Below, in pieces: positions 35,061 through 44,909 of a DNA stretch of 64,000 nucleotides (positions are counted from its first letter, which is position 1; every line of letters starts with the position of its first letter). The stretch is from Sulfurospirillum sp001602955 (GTDB lineage: Bacteria > Campylobacterota > Campylobacteria > Campylobacterales > Sulfurospirillaceae), in NCBI GenBank assembly GCA_001602955.1, contig LVAC01000023.1, positions 1 through 64,000 of the forward strand, written 5' to 3'. A model generated the notes under the pieces. That model did no database searches. It saw only the letters and a list, made by a program, of their open reading frames with translations, and was not told where the DNA came from. The position numbers and the translations under genes are program-made.

Positions 35061-36690
35061 TACCTTCCACTAAGTGCTTTTGGTACTGAGGATTGAACAT
35101 GTTATCGCATTCGTCAGGATTGCTGATATAGCCTAATTCTATCAACACGGAAGGCATCGTCGCTCCGACCAAAACCCAAAACGGTGCTTCTCTGACGCCG
35201 CCGTCTTCGACACTGTATTTTTTTCGAACGCTTTTTAACATTCCCGATTGCACATCGATCGCAACTTTATTGGATAAAATGATCTTTTCGCGATTGAGAA
35301 CGTTCAAAAACGTCTCTTTCGAATAAAAGTCCATCTCTTCCATATCCGATTGGTTCTCCAAAGCGGCAACGTTTTTAGATCGCTCGGAACGATCGGGGGA
35401 GAGGAAAAACGTTTCTAACCCTTTCATCGAGAGTTTTTTTGCCTCGTTCGGCGCGGCATTGGCATGCAGCGAAATAAACAAATCGGCATTTTTATCGTTC
35501 GCGACTTTCGTACGATCTCGAAGGTTGATAAACTCGTCGCTTTGACGTGTAAAATAGATTTTATATCCGCGGGATTTGAGCTCCTGGCCTAATTGCAGTG
35601 CCATATCTAAAACCAGATGTTTTTCCATACGTTGCTTATAGCCGATAGCACCCGCATCTTTACCGCCGTGCCCCGCATCAATGACAATTGTTTTATTGCG
35701 TTTGTTGGTTTTAGCCGTTGTTTTACTCGCTAAAGGCTCCGTCGTCGTTACCGTCGGTGCTTTTTGAGGCGTTTCTTTTTCCTTCACGTTTGCGCTAGGG
35801 TTTTTTTGCGAAGGTAAAGGCGTCGCTTCGGCACTTTTGCTTGTCGGTGGAGGCGTTATCTTTTTTTGCGTCAAAATCGGTTGTTTTCCAAGTGAAAAAA
35901 TCAACTGATTGGAAAGCACGCTCACGTAAGTTTCAAGCGATTGATCGACGTCTAAAACAATACGAATCGTATCGTCGCTAAACTGGCTAATTTTTAATCC
36001 TTGTAGCGTTGAAGGCGTTTTGATCGCGATCGGAGCATTGAGGACGATTCCCGGAACATCGATGATTTTTTTATAGGTAGGCGGTGTTTTAAGCACAAAG
36101 ACCTTGATGCTCTTTTCCGCTACTTCCTCCCCGAATTCGAGTACGATTTCATCGTTATCGCTGTTGACATGTTGTAAAACGTTTTTACCGCGATAGGTTT
36201 TGGGTAACGAAGAGACATGCGTCGTTGATGCAAAAGAGGGTTTACTCTCCGGCTCGCTTTTAAAAGAGCTTGCCGATTTCGGCGAGGCAGTTTCTACGTT
36301 AGGCGATTCGCCGACCAAACTCTCTTCTGCCGCCGGAGGAGGAGGCGTCGGTTTGGAAGATTTTGACGTCGTCGTAGCGGAAGAAGTGTTTTTCGTCTCT
36401 TTTCCCATCGTCGCAAGTTCGGACTCGTACTTTGAAGCGTCGAGTTTGAGAATCTTGGCCGTTTTGATCAAACGCTCCAACGTCTCTTTTTTCAATGCAT
36501 TATCCCCTGAGATAATCGCTTGAATGTAAACAGCCTTGAGTCCGTGAAAAACCCTTAAAAGTTCGTCGTTTCCGGTTTGCTGATTGATCTTTGAGTCATA
36601 ACTTTCCAACTGTTGCATGTAATTGGGTGCTGCGTAAAGCGTTACACACGTCAACAGAAAAAAGAAAAAAGTTTTAATGTGTTTCCCCAT
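35020..36690 (-). CDS. amiA: N-acetylmuramoyl-L-alanine amidase (AmiA/C-type)
   Basis: Periplasmic zinc amidase that cuts the stem peptide from peptidoglycan at division; 556 residues. Signal peptide (about 1-20, ending LYAA), a Ser/Pro-rich spacer, an AMIN domain (about 165-270) for septal localisation, a second Thr/Pro-rich linker, and a C-terminal Amidase_3 domain (about 335-550). Zinc ligands are visible in DAGHGGKD and SLHANA, and the catalytic Glu in LIELGYISN. ATG 36690 is used; the longer frame from 36813 lies inside the previous gene. It is the likely partner of the EnvC-like activator at 42213-43445. Confidence 0.93.
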   Translation of the reverse strand: MGKHIKTFFFFLLTCVTLYAAPNYMQQLESYDSKINQQTGNDELLRVFHGLKAVYIQAIISGDNALKKETLERLIKTAKILKLDASKYESELATMGKETKNTSSATTTSKSSKPTPPPPAAEESLVGESPNVETASPKSASSFKSEPESKPSFASTTHVSSLPKTYRGKNVLQHVNSDNDEIVLEFGEEVAEKSIKVFVLKTPPTYKKIIDVPGIVLNAPIAIKTPSTLQGLKISQFSDDTIRIVLDVDQSLETYVSVLSNQLIFSLGKQPILTQKKITPPPTSKSAEATPLPSQKNPSANVKEKETPQKAPTVTTTEPLASKTTAKTNKRNKTIVIDAGHGGKDAGAIGYKQRMEKHLVLDMALQLGQELKSRGYKIYFTRQSDEFINLRDRTKVANDKNADLFISLHANAAPNEAKKLSMKGLETFFLSPDRSERSKNVAALENQSDMEEMDFYSKETFLNVLNREKIILSNKVAIDVQSGMLKSVRKKYSVEDGGVREAPFWVLVGATMPSVLIELGYISNPDECDNMFNPQYQKHLVEGISNGIDRYYANNP

Positions 36691-37771
36691 ACACCAACTT
36701 TGCCATAAGCTCTTTGACGCTGATAATTTCATGCAGTTTGTAACCGTTTGCTCCGGTAAAGAAAAGTCCCGTCTCTTTTTTACCCGCGTATGCATCGAAC
36801 AAACGATCGGCAATACAATACCCGACCGCCTTGGCTTCTTGACCGCGATGGCACGGGCTCACGCAATTGCTGACGCAACGAATCGCAGGTCCTTCTCTTT
36901 TCTCTACCATTTGAATCAAATTACTTCGAATACCGCGCGCAGGATACCCGACGGGAGATTTAAAGAGTTGAATATCTTCTTGGCGTGCATCTACCAGCAT
37001 CTCTTTAAAAACCAAATCGGCATCACACTCATGCGTACCGATAAAGCGTGTTCCCATCTGAACGCCGCTTGCTCCCAAATCCATCATTTTTTGAATATCG
37101 TCGTGATCCCAAATACCGCCTGCGGCAATCAACGGAAAATCGCCCCATGCTTTAATCTCTTCTAGAATCGGAGCAATTAAATTTTCCAATTGGTACTCTT
37201 CCATAGCGCATTGCTCATAGGTAAAGCCTTGATGGCCTCCGCTAAGCGGCCCTTCGACGATGATAGCGTCGGGAAGGCGATTGTAACGTTGCGTCCAACG
37301 TTTACAGATAATTTTAAGTGCTTTAGCCGAAGAGACAATAGGAATTAAAGCGACATCGGGATAATCTGCAGTAAATTCCGGTAAATTGGTCGGAAGCCCT
37401 GCCCCCGTAATAATCATATTTGCTCCGGCTTCACAGGCGTCTTTTACCACGCGATCGTAATCGTTAATCGCATACAAAATATTGACCGCCAACGCTTTCT
37501 CGCCGCAAATTTTACGGGCATTGCGAATAATGGCACTCAAGCCCTCTTTGGAATAAAAATTTTCGGTATCAAACGGACGCGCATTGATCGTTTTCTTAGT
37601 GTACGCCGTATTTTCGTAATACCCCGTACCGATGGAGCTAATCACACCCAAGCCCCCTTCGGCGCTCACGCTTCCGGCTAACTTATCCCAGCTGATTCCC
37701 AACCCCATACCGCCTTGAACGATAGGATATTGTAAGGTATATTTGCCGATTGTAAGAGGTTGAAATGCCAT
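36674..37771 (-). CDS. FMN-dependent 2-nitropropane dioxygenase/FabK-like oxidoreductase
   Basis: TIM-barrel flavoprotein of 365 residues of the nitronate monooxygenase / enoyl-ACP reductase II family: QGGMGLGISWDKLA near the N-terminus, IITGAGLPTNLP, VEGPLSGGHQG, PLIAAGGI and GVQMGTRFIGT for FMN phosphate binding. A C-terminal CVSNCVSPCHRG cluster with three Cys is notable. Enoyl-ACP reduction in fatty-acid synthesis and nitronate detoxification are both possible. ATG 37771 overlaps the tyrS stop by one base. Confidence 0.8.
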   Translation of the reverse strand: MAFQPLTIGKYTLQYPIVQGGMGLGISWDKLAGSVSAEGGLGVISSIGTGYYENTAYTKKTINARPFDTENFYSKEGLSAIIRNARKICGEKALAVNILYAINDYDRVVKDACEAGANMIITGAGLPTNLPEFTADYPDVALIPIVSSAKALKIICKRWTQRYNRLPDAIIVEGPLSGGHQGFTYEQCAMEEYQLENLIAPILEEIKAWGDFPLIAAGGIWDHDDIQKMMDLGASGVQMGTRFIGTHECDADLVFKEMLVDARQEDIQLFKSPVGYPARGIRSNLIQMVEKREGPAIRCVSNCVSPCHRGQEAKAVGYCIADRLFDAYAGKKETGLFFTGANGYKLHEIISVKELMAKLVYGETH

Positions 37772-38982
37772 CACTGCACCTTTAATTTTACAAATTTACG
37801 CTTTCCTACCTGTACGACGTATTCACCGCTGGCGAGTTGAAGTTGCTCGTCTTCGACACGGGCTTGATCGAGTTTGATTGCCCCTTGCTTAATGTCGCGT
37901 CTGGCTTGTGACGTCGAAGTTTCGAGTCCGCAGTCGACAAGGGCTTTCGCAATCCATATCGGCGATTCGTTACATGTAAACGTTTCGATATCCTCCGGAA
38001 TCTCGTGTTGTGCGTGAACGCGGTTAAACGACTCCAAAGCCGCTTGCGCCGCATCGCACCCGTGATAACGCGTGACAATCTCTTGCGCTAAAGCCTCTTT
38101 AGCATGTTTGGGATGAACCGAACCATCTAAAACTCCCGCTTTTAATTGCGCGATTTCTTCAAGCGTTTTCGTACTCAAAAGCTCATAATAACGCCACATT
38201 AACGTATCGCTAATGCTAAGCATTTTTCCGAACATATCCGAAGGCTCGTCCGTAACGCCGATGTAATTCCCTAAAGATTTACTCATTTTATTGACACCGT
38301 CCAAGCCCTCTAAAAGAGGCATCATAATTACGGCTTGCTCTTTTCCTATGTTGTAAGCGCGTTGCAAATGGCGTCCCATCAAAAGATTGAACTTTTGATC
38401 GGTTCCACCCATTTCGATGTCGCATTTCATCGCAACGCTGTCGTAACCTTGCAATAAAGGGTATAAAAATTCGCTAATCGAAATCGGTGCTTGCGATTTG
38501 TAACGTTTTTCAAAATCTTCGCGCTCTAGCATACGCGCTACGTTAAACGTCGTCGTCAATTCCACAAGTCCTGCCGAACCTAACGCTTCGATCCATTTCG
38601 AGTTAAACATAACGTTGGTTTTTTCGGGATCTAAAATCTTAAAAACTTGTTCTTTATACGTTTGAGCATTCGCAAGAACGACTTCACGCGTCAATTTTTT
38701 ACGTGTTTCGTTTTTACCGGTCGGATCACCGATCATGCCCGTAAAATCGCCGATTAGAAATTGAATCGTCGCGCCGAATTTTTGAAGTAGTGCCATTTTT
38801 TGTAAAAGGACGGTATGCCCTAAATGCAAATCCGGAGCCGTCGGATCAAAGCCGACTTTAACCAAGAATCGCTCGCCTTTTTCAAAATAATTTTTAACTA
38901 AGCTAACCACGCGCTCTTCATCAATAATCTCGCTGATTCCTCGTTTAATCTCGTTGAGCGCATTTTCTACGTGATGATTCAT
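37771..38982 (-). CDS. tyrS: Tyrosyl-tRNA synthetase (TyrZ type)
   Basis: Class I synthetase for tRNA(Tyr), 403 residues. The HIGH region is FDPTAPDLHLGHTVLL, and KMSKS reads KMSKSLGN (about 235-242), the TyrRS-Z subtype. A C-terminal S4 RNA-binding domain (about 335-400) completes it. Confidence 0.96.
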   Translation of the reverse strand: MNHHVENALNEIKRGISEIIDEERVVSLVKNYFEKGERFLVKVGFDPTAPDLHLGHTVLLQKMALLQKFGATIQFLIGDFTGMIGDPTGKNETRKKLTREVVLANAQTYKEQVFKILDPEKTNVMFNSKWIEALGSAGLVELTTTFNVARMLEREDFEKRYKSQAPISISEFLYPLLQGYDSVAMKCDIEMGGTDQKFNLLMGRHLQRAYNIGKEQAVIMMPLLEGLDGVNKMSKSLGNYIGVTDEPSDMFGKMLSISDTLMWRYYELLSTKTLEEIAQLKAGVLDGSVHPKHAKEALAQEIVTRYHGCDAAQAALESFNRVHAQHEIPEDIETFTCNESPIWIAKALVDCGLETSTSQARRDIKQGAIKLDQARVEDEQLQLASGEYVVQVGKRKFVKLKVQ

Positions 38983-38997
38983 ACTTTTCCTTCTTCG

Positions 38998-41154
38998 TTA
39001 TTTATAAGCGTCGTTGACCGAAACAAACTCGATAACGCGATACTTTCCTCTTAAATTATCGCGTACGGTACCGACGTTTTTATCGGGCAGCTCTAAGATC
39101 ATTTCAAAATAATCCGCATGCCCTTCGTCTTCGCTTTTTCCAAGCTCGATGGTGACTAAGTTAATCTGCATTTTAGCCAAATAAGCTAAAAAGGCGGCTA
39201 AAGAGCCTTTTTTGTTTTCGAGGCTAACAATCAGTTTATAGCGATCGGGAGCTTCGCGCGTCCATTTCACAAAAACCATCGGCTCGTTGTCTTCCATCAA
39301 GCCGGCGGCACGTTCGCACAATTTATGGTGTACGAAAACATCGTTTCCGCGTTTAAAGCCTAAAATATCGTCTCCGCGTTTCGGATGGCAACAGTAATCA
39401 AAATAGACGTTTGAAATATGATGATTGGAATAAATCACGATATTTTCAAACTTCTGTTTGCGAATATGATAACGATCTTTTTTCAAAAGCGGAAACAGCA
39501 ACGTATCTTGTAACGCATACAGTTTCAACGTATTGGCAATGTCTTGGAGAAAAATCGAATCGGTTGCAATCTTAAAAATTTTCTTCGTTGCATGCTCTTG
39601 CTCGACCCATGCTTCGACCTTGTTTTCCGTAACCCCAAAGACGTTGGAGAGAATTTTAATCGCTGCTTTATGGTTAATTTCTTTGATTTTTTGACGACAA
39701 TTCGCTTGTATCGTGCTTTTGGCTTTGCCCGTTTTAACGCTATTGATCCAACTGCAACGAAATTTCGGTTCACTTGAAGTCACGATACGAACGATATCCC
39801 CGTTTTTCAGCTCAGTTAAAAGAGGAACCTTTTGTTTGTTAACGTACGCTTCATCGGCGTACGTACCGACTTCCGTATGAACTTCGTACGCAAAATCCAA
39901 AACCGTAGCACCCCTCGGCAAAGTAAAAATATCGCCTTTGGGCGAAAAAACGGCAATATCTTCGCTGTAAAGATTATCTTTTGCGATGGCATAAAAGTCC
40001 TCAATATTGTCGATCTCTTCGTTTTGATTGTTCAGTTCGTTTAGCCAGTCGAGTTTTGGGTTGAGCCCGCCCGATTTATATTTCCAATGTGCCGCAACGC
40101 CGTATTCGGCCGTTTTGTTCATATCGTACGTTCTAATTTGCGATTCAACGATCGATTTATCGTCGAAAACGGTCGTATGAATCGTTTGGTAACCGTTCTC
40201 TTTGGGAATAGCGATATAATCTTTAAAGCGTGAAATCAACGGTTTAAAATGTTGATGAACGATGCCTAAGGCACGGTAACAATCGATCGGCGTTCGTACG
40301 ATAATACGAATTGCCAAAAGATCGAGCACTTCTTCGATCGTTACGCCTTTTCGTTGCATTTTCAGGTAAATAGAGTAGTAATGCTTAACGCGTTTTTGAA
40401 TCGTAAAGTCGCTTTCGATAAAGCCCTCTTGAAGCATATGATTTTTAATTTTAGAAATAAAATGGTTCAAGCGGAGTTGGAGTTGTTGTCCGTGCTCTTT
40501 AATGTAACCGTCGATTTTAGCGTATTCGTTAGGCATCACGTAATAAAAGCTCAGATCTTCCAAAAGGTTTTTAATCGACGAAATACCCAAACGATGCGCA
40601 ATCGGCGCATAAACGACCAAGGTCTCTTCGGCGATACGTCGTTGTTTCAACGGATCAAGTGCGCCGAGCGTTAACATGTTATGCAAACGATCGCACAATT
40701 TGACGACCAAAACCCGCACGTCCCGAATCGAAGCAATCAGCATTTTACGAAACGTTAAAGCCGATGCGATCATTTTTTCGTTGGAAGACGAAGGAATCAA
40801 CTCCACATCACGAATTTCGACGATTTTCGTCAAGCCGTCGACGAGATGGCGAACTTCTTCGCCAAACATCGCTTTGACGTCCTCGGTCGAACATGAGGTG
40901 TCTTCTACGACATCGTGTAAAAGCCCTGCGACGATCATCGATTCGTCACCGCCGAGATAGGCAACGAATACACATACTAAAATAGGATGAATCACATATT
41001 CTTCGCCGCTTTTACGGTATTGACCTTTGTGCTTTTCTATCGTAAACGCAACGGCTTTTTCGATATCGGGCGTCGGCTTGATGTACTTGTACAACAGCTC
41101 TATCGCGGGATCGGCGGCCTTACACTCTTTAACGATTTCAATTAACTCTTCCAA
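38998..41154 (-). CDS. spoT: Bifunctional (p)ppGpp synthetase/hydrolase, Rel/SpoT
   Basis: Stringent-response enzyme of 718 residues. HD hydrolase domain (about 25-160, LLHDVVEDT), synthetase domain (about 220-345, FKDYIAIPKENGYQTIHTTV), TGS (about 380-440), a helical region with a CC-type HPKRGDDILGF segment, and a C-terminal ACT domain (about 645-718). One bifunctional enzyme is normal for Campylobacterota. The start is TTG with GAGG upstream. Confidence 0.95.
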   Translation of the reverse strand: MEELIEIVKECKAADPAIELLYKYIKPTPDIEKAVAFTIEKHKGQYRKSGEEYVIHPILVCVFVAYLGGDESMIVAGLLHDVVEDTSCSTEDVKAMFGEEVRHLVDGLTKIVEIRDVELIPSSSNEKMIASALTFRKMLIASIRDVRVLVVKLCDRLHNMLTLGALDPLKQRRIAEETLVVYAPIAHRLGISSIKNLLEDLSFYYVMPNEYAKIDGYIKEHGQQLQLRLNHFISKIKNHMLQEGFIESDFTIQKRVKHYYSIYLKMQRKGVTIEEVLDLLAIRIIVRTPIDCYRALGIVHQHFKPLISRFKDYIAIPKENGYQTIHTTVFDDKSIVESQIRTYDMNKTAEYGVAAHWKYKSGGLNPKLDWLNELNNQNEEIDNIEDFYAIAKDNLYSEDIAVFSPKGDIFTLPRGATVLDFAYEVHTEVGTYADEAYVNKQKVPLLTELKNGDIVRIVTSSEPKFRCSWINSVKTGKAKSTIQANCRQKIKEINHKAAIKILSNVFGVTENKVEAWVEQEHATKKIFKIATDSIFLQDIANTLKLYALQDTLLFPLLKKDRYHIRKQKFENIVIYSNHHISNVYFDYCCHPKRGDDILGFKRGNDVFVHHKLCERAAGLMEDNEPMVFVKWTREAPDRYKLIVSLENKKGSLAAFLAYLAKMQINLVTIELGKSEDEGHADYFEMILELPDKNVGTVRDNLRGKYRVIEFVSVNDAYK

Positions 41155-41176
41155 AAGAGATTTACCTCACTTACGA

Positions 41177-41389
41177 TTAGTCGATAATCGCATCTAATTT
41201 AACTTTCCCCTCGGCAATTTCCATAAGGGCGATGTCCGTAAATTTTTGCTTATTTTTATCCGCTTTGATTAAAGGTTCGGCACCGTTAGCCAATTGATCG
41301 GCTCTTTTTGCCGTTAATAAAACCAGCTTATAGCGATCTTGTCCTACGAACTGTAAGGCTTTTGCCGTAATCTCTTCCATTCTTTGCAT
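41177..41389 (-). CDS. rpoZ: RNA polymerase omega subunit
   Basis: 70-residue omega subunit: RMEEITAKALQFVGQDRYKLVLLTAKRADQLANG is the conserved core that clamps beta-prime. AAGGAAAACGA precedes ATG 41389. Located between pyrH and spoT, as in C. jejuni and, in part, E. coli (rpoZ-spoT). Confidence 0.93.
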   Translation of the reverse strand: MQRMEEITAKALQFVGQDRYKLVLLTAKRADQLANGAEPLIKADKNKQKFTDIALMEIAEGKVKLDAIID

Positions 41390-41409
41390 TCGTTTTCCTT
41401 GGTATTAAT

Positions 41410-42135
41410 TTATTTTTGATTGTTTCGCACGATAGAGCAATTGTCTAAATTGCCTTCGATAATTTTAAGCAAATTGCCTTTCTCAAACATATTGCACACC
41501 ACGATCGGTAAGTGGTTATCTTTAGCAAGCGCGATCGACGTATCGTCCATGACTTTAATGCTATCGTCCATAGCGCGGTCATAGGTTAATTCGTGTAGTT
41601 TTTGGGCATCGAGAAATTTTTTAGGATCCTTATCGTATACGCCGTCGACTTTGGTCGCTTTAATAATCATATCTGCCCCGATTTCGATAGCACGCAACGT
41701 TGCCGCCGTATCGGTCGTAAAAAACGGATTGCCCGTACCCGCCGCAAAAATGACAATACGTTCTTTTTCGAAATGGCGCTGAGCACGTCTGACGATAAAC
41801 GTTTCACAAATCGCTTCCATTTTAATCGCGCTTTGAACGCGTACTTCCATGCCGACATGTTCTAACGCCTCTTGCATCGCAACGCTGTTGATGACGGTTG
41901 CAAGCATCCCCATATAATCGCCGCTCGTGCGTTTAATGATGCCGTCTTTTGCGGCACTCACGCCGCGAATGATATTTCCCCCGCCGATTACGATACCGAC
42001 TTCAATATTGTGCGTGACCAGTGATTTGATTTCGTCGGCAATAAATTTTAAAATAGACGTATCGATCCCAAACCCGTTATCTCCGGAAAGTGCTTCTCCG
42101 GAAAACTTAACTAAAACCCTTTTTCTCTTCTGCAT
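41410..42135 (-). CDS. pyrH: UMP kinase
   Basis: Hexameric bacterial UMP kinase, 241 residues: KFSGEAL (about 9-15), GGGNIIRG, TGNPFFTTDTAA and ATKVDGVYDKDPK are the amino-acid-kinase-family signatures. Makes UDP for nucleotide and envelope sugar synthesis. Confidence 0.96.
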   Translation of the reverse strand: MQKRKRVLVKFSGEALSGDNGFGIDTSILKFIADEIKSLVTHNIEVGIVIGGGNIIRGVSAAKDGIIKRTSGDYMGMLATVINSVAMQEALEHVGMEVRVQSAIKMEAICETFIVRRAQRHFEKERIVIFAAGTGNPFFTTDTAATLRAIEIGADMIIKATKVDGVYDKDPKKFLDAQKLHELTYDRAMDDSIKVMDDTSIALAKDNHLPIVVCNMFEKGNLLKIIEGNLDNCSIVRNNQK

Positions 42136-42212
42136 CGTGTGTAAACCTTTCTTTTCTAAGCATAGAAAATTTGTTCATTTTAGCAAAAAAGAGCTAGAAG
42201 CCTTCTTAAACG

Positions 42213-43445
42213 TTATTTGGCACCGATGAGTTCCAGCGGATCGATGTGGAAATTTTTCTGCGTAACTTCGAACGTTAAGTCGTTATCAACCCGACCGATA
42301 ATATAGCCTTTTTTGATTTTTTGTCCGACTTCGATCGTCGGAGCGATTTTCGATAAATGGGCATAAATGGTATGAATATCGTCGCCGTTTTCAATGATAA
42401 CGACTTTTTCCATCGAAGCGGTATCTTTTGCGAAAATCACCTTACCGTTTAAAACACTTTTGACCGTCGCATCGGGCGTATTGGAGCTTAACACGACCGA
42501 TTCGTTAAAAATTTTAATCTTATAAATCGGATCGACGTAATCGCCGAAGCGTCGTTTGACGCTAAAACTATCTAAAGGCGCAATGGTCTTTTCTCCGACG
42601 TATTTCTTAACGTTACTGTTTTGATACGACGATCCGATTTGCTTAATGCCCGTATCGCCGACGGCAGCGGTTTGCGGTGCCTTATCGCGTTTGGCGGCGG
42701 CATTTTTCTCGGCTAATCGTTGATTCTCTTCTTGAACTTGAATAATTTTGAGTTTTTCCAGGGTCGCACGCAATTCGTCACGCTCTTTTTGAATATCGTC
42801 TAGCTGTTTTTTATAGTCTTCTTTCTTTGCGTTCAAAGCGACGATAGAACTTTCACGTTTTTTTTCCAAAGCGACCAATTCGTCTTTTTTACTTTTTGCG
42901 CTTTGAATTTCACCGTGAATCGTTTTAATCTCTTGGCTTTGCGAATAAATTTGATCGTTGATGAGTTTGTAATCGCTCGCAAGTTTACTAAACTCTTTAC
43001 GCATAATCGTATCCATTTTCTGCAAAACTTCATCCACCAATATACCGTCTTCGTTATCAAGATAATCGCTATCGGAAACTAAATAAAACGAAAAATCTTC
43101 GGCAATGATTTTAATAATTTTCTGTTCCAAATCTTTCTTTAAAGAGGAGAGCTGTTGCGTATCTTTGGTCAGCTTATCAAGGTATTCGTACTTGCGCTGA
43201 ACCGCTTCTTGCGACTCGCTGATATTTTGGCTTAAATCGGCGATTTTGTCCTTAATCTTCTCGATATTTTTTTCTTCGTTCATAATATCGTTAGCAATGT
43301 CTTGAAGCTTTCCGTGAAGCTGCTTTTCCGTTTGCATCTTTTCTTCAAGCGTTTTCGATTTCTCGGTAATCTTTTGCGTCGTGTTCGGTGCGCCGATGCA
43401 TGCTAAAGGAAGAACGAGAGCAAGAACGATGGAACAAAGTCTCAT
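42213..43445 (-). CDS. EnvC-like murein hydrolase activator (degenerate M23)
   Basis: Exported coiled-coil protein of 410 residues: signal peptide (about 1-18), long coiled coil (about 25-235) and a C-terminal LytM/M23 domain (about 300-408). The zinc site is degenerate: the HxxxD of the first strand is absent (IKIFNESVV) and the LHFE motif reads LTFE, while one His remains in IYAHLS. This is the pattern of EnvC, which does not cut peptidoglycan but activates amidases under FtsEX control. It overlaps ftsX by 4 bases, which supports the role. Confidence 0.88.
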   Translation of the reverse strand: MRLCSIVLALVLPLACIGAPNTTQKITEKSKTLEEKMQTEKQLHGKLQDIANDIMNEEKNIEKIKDKIADLSQNISESQEAVQRKYEYLDKLTKDTQQLSSLKKDLEQKIIKIIAEDFSFYLVSDSDYLDNEDGILVDEVLQKMDTIMRKEFSKLASDYKLINDQIYSQSQEIKTIHGEIQSAKSKKDELVALEKKRESSIVALNAKKEDYKKQLDDIQKERDELRATLEKLKIIQVQEENQRLAEKNAAAKRDKAPQTAAVGDTGIKQIGSSYQNSNVKKYVGEKTIAPLDSFSVKRRFGDYVDPIYKIKIFNESVVLSSNTPDATVKSVLNGKVIFAKDTASMEKVVIIENGDDIHTIYAHLSKIAPTIEVGQKIKKGYIIGRVDNDLTFEVTQKNFHIDPLELIGAK

Positions 43446-44251
43446 ACACGTCCTATCTTGCGCGCGACGATACTGACCGCAATCAGAGCAAATACGAACG
43501 ACGCTCCCACCAAAACCGACCCTTCGTACAGCCAGTTAAACGACGGTAAAACAACGTCGAGTTCCGCGGCATAGGCTTGGGCAAGCGGAAGTCTGGGAAC
43601 GATGTCGTAAAACGCACAAACGCAAAGTGCACTTAAAAGCGTATCGACAAGCGTCATACGATACAACATGGCACTTTTCATAAAAAAAGACGCTCCAAAA
43701 AGCGCCATAATCGCCATACGCCGTTGATGTTCGTAAATCCAAATACGGATCTGCTTTAAGATCAATAAAACGGCGATACATGCAACAAAAAAGGTAAAAA
43801 TATAGACCATCGCCTGAAGCAATAAAAACATCTTAAACATTTTTTCATGCGTTTTTGCAAAAGTCTCTACACGCGAAATAGTCGTAATAGACGAGAGCTT
43901 TTGCTTAATCGTTTCGATGCGTTTTTTATCGGGTAAGCTCCCGAGTTTTAACGAGTAAAATTTGGGGAGAGCTACTTGAAGTAAGGCAAGATTTTTGGAT
44001 GACATCTCATTTTTCAATCGGTCTAAAATCTTTTTACTGCTAATTTCCGAAATCGACTCAATCTCCGGAATCTGTTTTTGCAACTCTTCTTCTTTCAATT
44101 CGGAGGACGAAACGACGACAATAGCATAATCGTTGACGATTTTAGAAGCATAATCGTTGACGATACTTTTAATAACGTTCGTAAATTGAAACGAAAAAAG
44201 CAGAACAAAGCTTGAGATAAAAATGGAAAAATGGCTGCTAATTGACTTCAT
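43442..44251 (-). CDS. ftsX: Cell division protein FtsX
   Basis: Permease-like protein of the FtsEX complex, 269 residues, with an N-terminal membrane segment (about 10-28), a periplasmic loop (about 40-140) that binds EnvC, and three more membrane segments (about 145-170, 195-215, 240-262). It overlaps both ftsE (14 bases) and the EnvC-like gene (4 bases). Confidence 0.88.
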   Translation of the reverse strand: MKSISSHFSIFISSFVLLFSFQFTNVIKSIVNDYASKIVNDYAIVVVSSSELKEEELQKQIPEIESISEISSKKILDRLKNEMSSKNLALLQVALPKFYSLKLGSLPDKKRIETIKQKLSSITTISRVETFAKTHEKMFKMFLLLQAMVYIFTFFVACIAVLLILKQIRIWIYEHQRRMAIMALFGASFFMKSAMLYRMTLVDTLLSALCVCAFYDIVPRLPLAQAYAAELDVVLPSFNWLYEGSVLVGASFVFALIAVSIVARKIGRV

Positions 44252-44909
44252 GTAAAACGCCGCCTTCTAAAAAGTAGTGTTTATAGTCAATCCCCAAAGT
44301 TGAAGGAATATTGTGCGTTACCACGACAACCGTCGTACCTAAATGCTCTTTGGCACCTTTTAATAAATTCCAAATGACTTCACTGGAGTAGCTATCCAGA
44401 TTTCCGGTCGGCTCATCCGCCAAAATTAAAATCGGATTGTGCGCTAAAGCGCGCGCCATCGCAACGCGTTGTTGCTCCCCGCCGCTCAACTCGTAGGGAT
44501 ATTTATTAATTTTATGCAGCAATTTGACATGTTTGAGCAATTTATGTGCTTGTTTAATGCAAACGCTTTTGGAAAATCCTCCGATAATCAAAGGAAGCAT
44601 CACGTTTTGTTCCACCGTCCATTCGTCGATCAGTTTATAATCTTGAAAAACGACACCTAAATACCGTCTTAAAAGATTGAGCTTCGAACTGCCGATATTT
44701 CTAAAATCGACGCCGCACACGTTCAACTCGCCGTGATTGGGTAAAAGTTCGCCGTAAAGCGACTTGATAATCGTCGATTTTCCGCTACCGCTTTTACCGG
44801 TAATAAAAACAAATTCTTGCGCTTTAATCGCCATATTGGCATCGGTAATAACGGGCTCGTCGCGTTCATAACCGATGTTTAACCCGCTTGCTTTAATGAC
44901 GTATTCCAT
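44238..44909 (-). CDS. ftsE: Cell division ATP-binding protein FtsE
   Basis: ABC ATPase of 223 residues: Walker A GKSGSGKST (about 34-42), Q-loop VVFQDYKLI, signature LSGGEQQRVAMARAL and Walker B LILADEPTGNLD. Drives FtsX to switch on septal peptidoglycan hydrolysis. ATG 44909 is preferred to TTG 44924; it overlaps trmB by 17 bases. Confidence 0.92.
   Translation of the reverse strand: MEYVIKASGLNIGYERDEPVITDANMAIKAQEFVFITGKSGSGKSTIIKSLYGELLPNHGELNVCGVDFRNIGSSKLNLLRRYLGVVFQDYKLIDEWTVEQNVMLPLIIGGFSKSVCIKQAHKLLKHVKLLHKINKYPYELSGGEQQRVAMARALAHNPILILADEPTGNLDSYSSEVIWNLLKGAKEHLGTTVVVVTHNIPSTLGIDYKHYFLEGGVLHEVN

Noticed and set aside
36681..36813. Longer amidase start giving a 597-residue protein
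   Set aside because: The added 41 residues lie inside the preceding gene and would bury the clear signal peptide that begins at 36690.
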